A stretch of DNA of 7,460 nucleotides from an uncultured bacterium. Lineage in GTDB: Bacteria > Bacillota > Clostridia > Oscillospirales > Acutalibacteraceae. The DNA is taken from contig CAJMOI010000097.1 of assembly GCA_905215105.1 (NCBI GenBank), positions 1-7,460 on the forward strand, read 5' to 3'. The notes below the pieces were generated by a model that saw only the letters and a list, made by a program, of their open reading frames with translations, made no database searches and had not been told where the DNA came from. The translations under genes were made by a program, and so were the position numbers. Positions 1-5,217 of the stretch are shown one piece after another (the first letter of the stretch is position 1; each line of letters opens with the position of its first letter).

Positions 1-62
1 GCCATCGTCGAGACTTGCCTCGAACACAGCCGCCTGCTCCTGACGCAGCTGCGCCTCCTTTT
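1..62 (-). other. 5' end of an unidentified divergent transcript or gene
   Basis: A good minus-strand promoter (84-112) drives transcription leftwards into this stretch. On the minus strand a perfect AAGGAGG lies at 60-54, directly after an in-frame TAA (63-61). The frame that follows is open to the window edge and reads KEAQLRQEQAAVFEASLDDG, which looks protein-like. It has no ATG. Possible starts are GTG at 27-25, with AGGAG at 41-37 nine bases upstream, or less likely CTG at 48-46, five bases after AAGGAGG. Alternatively this is a structured leader: the minus strand contains the palindrome CGCAGCTGCG and a TCGAG/CTCGA hairpin, and a GGAGGCGC stretch loosely recalls the start of lysine riboswitches. 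A third option is the tail of a plus-strand gene ending at TGA 64-66. The product cannot be identified from about 60 bases. Confidence 0.3.
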
Positions 63-83
63 ATGATTTGTACATACAATTTA

Positions 84-112
84 ATCATAGTCTCCCGTAC
101 ATCTTTTTGCAA
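84..112 (-). promoter_or_regulatory. Sigma-A type promoter, leftward
   Basis: Read on the minus strand: -35 TTGCAA (112-107), a 17-base spacer, and -10 TATGAT (89-84). Transcription would start near 77-78 and run out of the left edge, with AAGGAGG following at 60-54. The hexamers and spacing are close to the Firmicute consensus. The -35 hexamer is its own reverse complement and can also serve the rightward candidate at 107-136. Confidence 0.55.
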
Positions 113-136
113 GTGTTTTTTCGTATTTTTTAAAAT
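107..136 (+). promoter_or_regulatory. Candidate distal promoter of the moxR operon
   Basis: TTGCAA (107-112), an 18-base spacer, and TAAAAT (131-136), in AT-rich DNA. It is weaker than the second candidate at 192-220 and shares its -35 hexamer with the leftward promoter. If used, the start would be near 143 and the leader would be about 160 nt long. Confidence 0.3.
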
Positions 137-191
137 ATGTTTGTTTGGAAACGTAAATTGGACTCTGTCAGGAGAAATGCCGGGAGAATCG

Positions 192-220
192 TTGAAACCC
201 GGACCAAAATGCGGTACAAT
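192..220 (+). promoter_or_regulatory. Main promoter of the moxR-DUF58-transglutaminase operon
   Basis: TTGAAA (192-197), a 17-base spacer, and TACAAT (215-220) give a near-consensus sigma-A promoter. The expected start is near 227, giving a leader of about 80 nt before the GTG start at 306. The leader holds only a minor CCGC/GCGG hairpin (about 235-245) and the ribosome binding site. I see no T-box or riboswitch motif in it. Confidence 0.6.
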
Positions 221-292
221 AAACCTGACTGTTACCGCTGTGCGGAAGGCAGGAAAAGGATCGAATACACGGTATGATATGGATGAAAATAC

Positions 293-308
293 AGGAGGAG
301 ATTTTGTG
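293..308 (+). promoter_or_regulatory. Ribosome binding site fixing a GTG start at 306
   Basis: AGGAGG at 293-298 lies seven bases before GTG at 306-308, an ideal arrangement. The in-frame ATG at 279 has only a purine-rich AGGAAAAGG about 20 bases upstream, and the far upstream ATG at 15 would run coding sequence through both promoters. GTG 306 also gives a protein of normal length for a MoxR ATPase. Confidence 0.8.
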
Positions 309-1238
309 CAAAAAGCAGTTGAAATTATGAAAGAAGTGCAGAAAGTGGTAGTGGGAAAGGAACGGGCCATTGCCGGCGTCATGTGCGCCATGCTGGCCGG
401 CGGCCACATTCTGCTGGAAGATATTCCGGGTGTTGGTAAAACGACCATGGCGCTGGCCTTTGCCCGAGCGGTGGATCTCTCCTTCAAGCGGATGCAGTTT
501 ACCCCCGACGTGCTGCCCAGCGATGTGACCGGTTATACCATTTTTCACCGGGAAACGGGCAAAAACGAATATATTCCCGGTGCCGCCATGTGCAACCTGT
601 TTTTGGCGGATGAAATCAACCGTACATCCAGCAAGACCCAGTCGGCACTGTTGGAAGTGATGGAAGAGGGCAGCATTACAGTGGACGGTGTGACCCATCC
701 GGTGCCTGCGCCCTTCTGGGTCATTGCCACCCAGAACCCGGTAGGTTCCGCCGGAACCCAGTTGCTTCCCGAATCTCAGATGGACCGGTTTATGGTGTGT
801 CTGAACATGGGGTATCCTACGGTGGAGGAAGAAGTGGCGATTTTGCAAAGCCGGCAGGAGGGAAACCCCATGGATACCGTTCGCCGGGTGGCAGGACCGG
901 AAGAGTTTCTGGGATTGCAGCGTCAGGTAAACGGCGTCTATGTTTCCGACCCGGTGTGCCGGTATGCGGCAGCGTTGGCAGCATGGACCCGTACCTCTCC
1001 GCTGCTGCGTCTGGGCGTTAGCCCCCGCGGTACGCTGGCGCTGGTACGGATGGCCAAGTCAGTGGCGTATCTCAGCGGAAAAGATTATGTCGTGCCGGAG
1101 AATATCCAGTCGATTTTTCAGGATGTATGTGCCCACCGTGTACTGCTCAGCTCCAAAGGCCGGGTAGCCGGTATGAGTACCCGGCAGGTATTGGAAATGG
1201 CTCTGCAGGAAGTGCAGGCTCCGGGCGTAGCCGGATAA
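306..1238 (+). CDS. MoxR family AAA+ ATPase
   Basis: Predicted cytosolic AAA+ ATPase of the MoxR class, 310 residues, which is the usual length. In order: Walker A GVGKT (residues 42-46, Lys45), Walker B LADEIN (Asp102, Glu103), sensor 1 ATQNP (Asn144), the QMDRF motif with an arginine-finger candidate Arg161, and sensor 2 in SPRG (Arg241) within the C-terminal helical lid. All catalytic residues appear intact. It has no membrane segment. MoxR ATPases are typically encoded beside DUF58, von Willebrand A or transglutaminase genes and are thought to act as chaperones or remodellers for those partners; here the DUF58 gene follows after 10 nt. The family and ATPase activity are secure. The role in this operon is inference, and the substrate is unknown. 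I give no symbol because moxR is used loosely for many paralogues. Confidence 0.95.
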   Translation: MQKAVEIMKEVQKVVVGKERAIAGVMCAMLAGGHILLEDIPGVGKTTMALAFARAVDLSFKRMQFTPDVLPSDVTGYTIFHRETGKNEYIPGAAMCNLFLADEINRTSSKTQSALLEVMEEGSITVDGVTHPVPAPFWVIATQNPVGSAGTQLLPESQMDRFMVCLNMGYPTVEEEVAILQSRQEGNPMDTVRRVAGPEEFLGLQRQVNGVYVSDPVCRYAAALAAWTRTSPLLRLGVSPRGTLALVRMAKSVAYLSGKDYVVPENIQSIFQDVCAHRVLLSSKGRVAGMSTRQVLEMALQEVQAPGVAG

Positions 1239-1248
1239 GGGGGAGAAA

Positions 1249-2427
1249 ATGGCAAAAAACAGAATCCTGTATGGGGTGATTTTGCTCATATGTGTGATAT
1301 TTTATCTATTTTATCAGGCATATCTGTCTCACCTCACTTTGCTCATCGCCCTGTTTCTGCCGGTGTGTTCTCTGTTGGCGGCGATTCCCTGCTGTCTTTT
1401 CACACAGGTACAGGTGCGGTGTGAAAAACTCTTTGCGGAAAAGGGAGAAGAGGTCCCTGTTTCGATTCTGATTAAAAATTCCGCCGTGTTTCCCTGTCCC
1501 AGAGTACAGTTGGCCATGCGGTGCATCAATCATCTGGGCAGAACCGGGGAAACAGCGGTATTTCCGGAACATCCCTTCCGGATTTCCGCGGCGGTTTCGG
1601 CCCGTTCCTCGGTGGAAATCCATCAGGCAATTGCCAGCCGTTGGTGCGGTAAAATTGAACTGAAAGCGGATCGGGTTTGGGTATGTGACCTGCTGGGACT
1701 GTTTCGGCTGCCGTTGTGGAAAAAGGAAAACCGCAGTGGACTTTTTGATGTACTTCCGGCGATTCAGCCGGCGGAAGTTTATCTGGAGCCGGAAAACGCG
1801 GTGTTTGGCCTTTCCGACCGATATTCCAGTCAGAAACCCGGCGACGATCCTTCAGAGGTATTCCAGATCCGGGAATTCCGGGAAGGTGACAATTTGCGGC
1901 GGGTACATTGGAAACTGAGCCAGCGGATGGATACCCTGATGATCCGGGACTTCTCCCTGCCTATTGACCATGCGCTGTATTTTCTGATAGAACCGGGAGC
2001 GGGCTGTGTAGGACAGGAGCTGGATGAAATGCTGGAAGTGTTTGCAGCGCTGTCTTCCGCACTGCTTTTGCAGGACTGTCCTCATTGGGCCGGTTGGATG
2101 GAAAAAGGAGTTCTTCATTGGGAGATGCTGGAAGCGGAAGAGGATTTGTCCGCTGTGCTGGATCGGATGCTGGACATTCCGGTGCTTTCGGGAAGACCGG
2201 CGTTGGCTGCCAGTATGGAGGGGGGGCCCCATCGCGGCGCTCATCTCCTGTATTGCACGACTTCCGGAGAAGAGGACAAGGCTCTGTCCGGTTTGGAAAG
2301 CCTGAAAGGTGATCTGGGATGCCGTCAGATTACCCTGCTGCATACAGGTGGAAAATTTGACGAAGCACGGGATTTCTGCCAGGTGCTTTCGCCTGAGGAG
2401 CTGGAACTGGAGGAGCTGGTGCTGTGA
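1249..2427 (+). CDS. DUF58 domain protein, membrane anchored
   Basis: 392-residue DUF58 protein, the usual partner of MoxR ATPases. Two hydrophobic helices lie at the N-terminus (about residues 5-22 and 25-48), separated by a very short turn, so both termini are probably cytosolic. A beta-rich middle section follows. The DUF58 hallmark is at about residues 198-238: GDDPSEVFQIREF, then REGDNLRRVHWK, then a serine and basic residues, closing with MIRDF. The C-terminal 150 residues are less conserved and probably complete the domain, which has been compared to a von Willebrand A fold. AAGGGGGAG ends four bases before the ATG, and the gene starts 10 nt after the MoxR stop. Its last four bases overlap the next gene, which suggests translational coupling. 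The biochemical function of DUF58 is not established; envelope-related work with the ATPase and the transglutaminase protein is inferred from context. Confidence 0.92.
   Translation: MAKNRILYGVILLICVIFYLFYQAYLSHLTLLIALFLPVCSLLAAIPCCLFTQVQVRCEKLFAEKGEEVPVSILIKNSAVFPCPRVQLAMRCINHLGRTGETAVFPEHPFRISAAVSARSSVEIHQAIASRWCGKIELKADRVWVCDLLGLFRLPLWKKENRSGLFDVLPAIQPAEVYLEPENAVFGLSDRYSSQKPGDDPSEVFQIREFREGDNLRRVHWKLSQRMDTLMIRDFSLPIDHALYFLIEPGAGCVGQELDEMLEVFAALSSALLLQDCPHWAGWMEKGVLHWEMLEAEEDLSAVLDRMLDIPVLSGRPALAASMEGGPHRGAHLLYCTTSGEEDKALSGLESLKGDLGCRQITLLHTGGKFDEARDFCQVLSPEELELEELVL
2409..2427 (+). promoter_or_regulatory. Internal ribosome binding site and GTGA stop-start overlap
   Basis: GGAGGAG (2409-2415), inside the end of the DUF58 gene, lies eight bases before GTG 2424-2426. 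This GTG overlaps the DUF58 stop TGA (2425-2427) as GTGA. The arrangement fixes the start of the transglutaminase gene and is typical of translational coupling within an operon. Confidence 0.8.
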
Positions 2428-4970
2428 AGAAGCTGTTTCAATTTTTTATCAGACGCAAAGAACCGTCCGGAACCGGATTTTCCCTGACGGTACCCGGGTT
2501 ATCCCGGGCCGGGGAAAGCCCCTTTCTCCGCTGGCTGGTACAGTTTGCAATTTTGTCACTGGGAATGCTGGGATGTGCAGTCTCCTTCCTTTCCGGATTT
2601 CGGCTGCCCTTTGATTCGGCCGTTCCAGTGTGGATTTGTCTCTATTCGGCGGCTGCGGTAACCGTATATTCCACGGCTGCGTGGGCTCTGTGGGTTCTGA
2701 TTCCCGGAATTCCGCTGGTATTGTGGGCGTTTTTCTTTTTCGATCAGCTGTCCACTGGGCTGGTTTCCCTCATCAATCGGATTTTCGCGATGATGACCCT
2801 GAATTCTCCCTGGTCTTTTCCCACCTATGTGCTGCCAAAAACAGATGCCACTCTTTCAGAAGTCCGGTGGATGGAAACCTGGTTTCTGGTACTCTTTTTC
2901 TGTACGTTAACGCTGATTGTGGGCTATTTTGTGGTGCGGCGGCCCATGGTGCCGGTGGTCATCATGCTGACGGCTCCGCTGGCGCTGTGGCCCATGTATT
3001 TCACGCTCTCCCCGGAGCTGTGGGCATTTTTTGCTCTGCTGCTTTCCTGGCTGATGCTGTTTGCCGGAAACAGTCCGTTTCGCAGCCGCAATTTGTTTGG
3101 CAAAAAGATTCGGAAACGTCCGGCCATGTATCGTGGAAATGTCCGGCGGCAGCTGTCGCTGCTGATGGCGTTGTGTATGCTGGTGTCCATCGTTACCGCT
3201 ATGGTAGTGCTTCCTCAGCAGGGATATCAGCGGCCTGCCGATGTTGATGTTTTGAAAGAACAGATTACCAGATTGCCGCAGAATCTGTTTGACTTCTTTA
3301 CCGGCGGCGGAGCAGAAAAAAACCTGCACAATTTGGGCACCCTCCGTTTTTCCGGAGAAACAGCGCTGGAGGTATTGAGTACTGAGAAAAATCCTCAGAC
3401 TTTGTACCTGCGAGGCTATGCGGCCAATTCCTATAATGGAAACGGATGGAATATTGAGGATGACGGAGCCTATCAGCAGGCCTCTTCGCAATTTACACGA
3501 TTTCAGGGAGCTTATCTCAATCCCATGAATTATTATGATTTGCTCTCTGCCAATGATCGTTCTTATATTTTACAGGTCCGCAATGTGGCGACAGCTCATG
3601 ATTCCATCTATGTGCCGTCCTATTTGAAAACAGACCCTTCCACCATTTCCGGCGTAGGGCTCCGGCAGGATCTGTTTGCCCAACGGGGCTGGACATCTCC
3701 CGGCGAATACTCCCTGGAAGCCTTTGTGCAGCCTGATAGTTGGAATTGCCTGTTTCATGCGCCGTTAGTTGGAGAGACAATAGATCGCGTACCAGATGAA
3801 TTTCAGAAGCAAAACACCAATGAATTATTGCAGGTGACCAGTGCCTATGCGGCCTATATTTATGAGCCTTATACTCGACTGCCGGAAAACACCCGTCGGG
3901 CGGCACTGGAATGGTGCAGTCAGTATAATATTGAATCTTATACCAATGCCATCAATTTTGAAGGCTACAATAGCCGGACGGTGGCCATTGAAAATCTGTG
4001 CCGGCAAATACAGGAAATCTTCCGGCAGGAATACCGATATTCCTACAGTCCGCCGCCCTTTCCCCAGGGCAGCGAGTTTATCCAGTGGTTTACCGAGAAC
4101 AAAATCGGTTATTGTGTTCATTATGCCACAGCGGGCGCATTGCTGCTGCGGGCACTGGGGGTACCGGCCCGGTATGCGGAGGGGTATATTATCACCACCG
4201 ATGACTGGGAAAACGGTCAGCGGACAGAAGACGGCTATTTGCAGGTTCCCGACAGTCATTCCCATGCCTGGGTAGAAGTTTATGATGTTGACGACGGTGT
4301 ATGGGTACCGGTGGAAATGACCCCCGGCTTCCATGAGGACGACTTCTGGGAATCTCCCAGCCAGTCCGGAACGACGTCTGTCAAGCCGACTCCCACACCG
4401 GAACAGACACCGGAGCCGGAAGAGACGCCGGAAGCCTCTCCCACACCGGAAGCTACGGAGACACCGGCTCCCACAGAAATCCCCGGTGGGGCAGACGGAC
4501 CGGATCAGACGGAAATCAAACCGGTGCCTCAGTGGATGGGAATTTTGTTCATGAGTCTGTGGATTGCCATAGGCGTAGTACTGCTGCTGTTGGCGTTGGT
4601 GCTGAGAAGAAAATGGCTATTGGGACGCTGGAGGAAGCGTTGGCGCCAGAAGAATGTCCGGGAAGCTGTACGGGCATACTGGGAGTGGAGCTTCCGCTTT
4701 ATTCGCAATACCGGCGGGCCGGAGTTGGTAAACGGATGCCTGACCCGTGAGTATGTGGAAGCCATGAAACAGCAGTATCCTCATCTGAAAGAAGAGCTGT
4801 TGATGCTGGCTTATGAAACCGGTGAAAAAGCCCGTTTTGCACAACAGGAACCGGACGAGAATGATCGCCAACTGATGAGTCAGTGGACCAGGCATCTGCA
4901 AAAATGCGGAGAGACTGGTCTGGGATTCTGGAAAAAACAGTGGCTTCGCTGGAAACAGTGCCTGATATAA
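2424..4970 (+). CDS. Membrane protein with extracellular transglutaminase-like domain
   Basis: 848 residues, related to TgpA/YebA-type proteins. Seven likely membrane helices lie in the first third (roughly residues 35-58, 64-84, 86-106, 150-171, 174-195, 198-215 and 242-263). An extracellular region of about 440 residues follows, ending in a transglutaminase-like core: Cys564 in GYCVHYA, His614 in HSHAWVEV, and Glu631 in WVPVEMTPG where many relatives have Asp. A Pro/Thr/Glu-rich linker (about 646-702) leads to an eighth helix (about 705-727), a strongly basic stretch, and a cytosolic tail of about 120 residues in the position of the DUF4129-like tail of such proteins. It is the last gene of the MoxR-DUF58 operon. 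The cysteine-dependent fold could cross-link or cleave peptides at the cell surface; the substrate is unknown. Start is GTG, with a good ribosome binding site inside the upstream gene. The family is secure; the activity is inferred. Confidence 0.93.
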   Translation: MKKLFQFFIRRKEPSGTGFSLTVPGLSRAGESPFLRWLVQFAILSLGMLGCAVSFLSGFRLPFDSAVPVWICLYSAAAVTVYSTAAWALWVLIPGIPLVLWAFFFFDQLSTGLVSLINRIFAMMTLNSPWSFPTYVLPKTDATLSEVRWMETWFLVLFFCTLTLIVGYFVVRRPMVPVVIMLTAPLALWPMYFTLSPELWAFFALLLSWLMLFAGNSPFRSRNLFGKKIRKRPAMYRGNVRRQLSLLMALCMLVSIVTAMVVLPQQGYQRPADVDVLKEQITRLPQNLFDFFTGGGAEKNLHNLGTLRFSGETALEVLSTEKNPQTLYLRGYAANSYNGNGWNIEDDGAYQQASSQFTRFQGAYLNPMNYYDLLSANDRSYILQVRNVATAHDSIYVPSYLKTDPSTISGVGLRQDLFAQRGWTSPGEYSLEAFVQPDSWNCLFHAPLVGETIDRVPDEFQKQNTNELLQVTSAYAAYIYEPYTRLPENTRRAALEWCSQYNIESYTNAINFEGYNSRTVAIENLCRQIQEIFRQEYRYSYSPPPFPQGSEFIQWFTENKIGYCVHYATAGALLLRALGVPARYAEGYIITTDDWENGQRTEDGYLQVPDSHSHAWVEVYDVDDGVWVPVEMTPGFHEDDFWESPSQSGTTSVKPTPTPEQTPEPEETPEASPTPEATETPAPTEIPGGADGPDQTEIKPVPQWMGILFMSLWIAIGVVLLLLALVLRRKWLLGRWRKRWRQKNVREAVRAYWEWSFRFIRNTGGPELVNGCLTREYVEAMKQQYPHLKEELLMLAYETGEKARFAQQEPDENDRQLMSQWTRHLQKCGETGLGFWKKQWLRWKQCLI
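2493..2508 (+). repeat. GC-rich hairpin early in the transglutaminase gene
   Basis: CCCGGG (2493-2498), four bases TTAT, then CCCGGG again (2503-2508). Since CCCGGG is self-complementary, the mRNA can form a six-base-pair all-GC stem with a four-base loop about 70 nt after the start codon. It encodes part of a cytosolic N-terminal tail (about residues 24-29) before the first membrane helix. Confidence 0.5.
4386..4475 (+). repeat. Pro/Thr/Glu repeat stalk inside the transglutaminase gene
   Basis: Degenerate TPEP/TPTPE-type codon repeats form an extracellular linker between the transglutaminase-like core and the last membrane helix. The 14-base direct repeat CTCCCACACCGGAA occurs at 4390-4403 and 4438-4451, 48 bases (16 codons) apart and in the same frame. 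The composition suggests an extended stalk through the cell wall, possibly variable in length between strains. Confidence 0.75.
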
Positions 4971-4971
4971 A

Positions 4972-5059
4972 GATCGCTTCCGGCAGAATCTCCCCGAAAG
5001 ATGTTGGGTTTCTGTGCAATCTGCTACTTCCGCGTTTTCCGAAAGTTCTGTCGGCGATT
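4972..5059. repeat. Long-range inverted repeat in the intergenic region
   Basis: GATCG (4972-4976) plus CCGGCAGAA (4980-4988) can pair with TTCTGTCGG (5046-5054) plus CGATT (5055-5059). This gives 14 base pairs with two G-U wobbles and a three-base bulge (4977-4979), enclosing 57 bases. It begins two bases after the transglutaminase stop codon and ends just before the -35 hexamer at 5063. There is no T-run after it, so it is not a standard intrinsic terminator. It could be a structured 3' end of the upstream mRNA. Confidence 0.4.
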
Positions 5060-5062
5060 TGA

Positions 5063-5091
5063 TTGAATTACACGAAACTCTGTGGTATAAT
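5063..5091 (+). promoter_or_regulatory. Strong extended -10 promoter of fakA
   Basis: TTGAAT (5063-5068), a 17-base spacer, and TATAAT (5086-5091), with TG at 5083-5084 forming an extended -10. This is the best promoter in the window. Start is expected near 5098, giving a leader of about 117 nt before the GTG at 5215. It shows that fakA is expressed separately from the operon upstream. A weaker second candidate is TTGATC (5129-5134), 18 bases, TATGAT (5153-5158). Confidence 0.75.
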
Positions 5092-5103
5092 AATAAAAAA
5101 TTT

Positions 5104-5128
5104 CAGCAATCATGCTTGAATGTTGCTG
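5104..5128 (+). promoter_or_regulatory. Hairpin at the 5' end of the fakA leader
   Basis: CAGCAA (5104-5109) pairs with TTGCTG (5123-5128) and CAT (5111-5113) with ATG (5120-5122), leaving T5110 bulged and a six-base loop: nine base pairs in all. It sits a few bases after the predicted transcription start. No T-run follows, so it is not a terminator. It may stabilise the mRNA, or at DNA level be a protein-binding site just downstream of the promoter. Confidence 0.4.
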
Positions 5129-5200
5129 TTGATCTCGATTGAAACAGAGCGGTATGATCCGTGGAGAAAACTGTTTCCAAAAGAGAAATACTATAAAATA

Positions 5201-5217
5201 AGGAAGTGTGAGCTGTG
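5201..5217 (+). promoter_or_regulatory. Ribosome binding site fixing a GTG start at 5215
   Basis: AGGAAG (5201-5206) lies eight bases before GTG 5215-5217. Translation from this GTG gives MINGITLRDAILSGA, which matches the usual N-terminus of this kinase family. Confidence 0.75.

Noticed and set aside
15..305. N-terminal extension of the MoxR protein to an ATG at 15
   Set aside because: The translated extension is low in similarity to anything expected, Phe/Cys-rich, and covers both candidate promoters. GTG 306 has an ideal ribosome binding site and gives the normal family length.
284..331. 15-codon open frame overlapping the MoxR start as a leader peptide
   Set aside because: It has no ribosome binding site of its own and overlaps the real one. 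There are no runs of one amino acid to suggest attenuation.
168..848. 226-codon minus-strand frame opposite the MoxR gene
   Set aside because: It is rich in His, Gln, Arg and Phe, as expected of a mirror of a coding strand, and has no family features. The opposite strand clearly encodes the ATPase.
2220..2226. Run of seven G in the DUF58 gene as a phase-variation tract
   Set aside because: The frame is intact on both sides and a single short G-run is within chance. It is only a spot to check for sequencing error.
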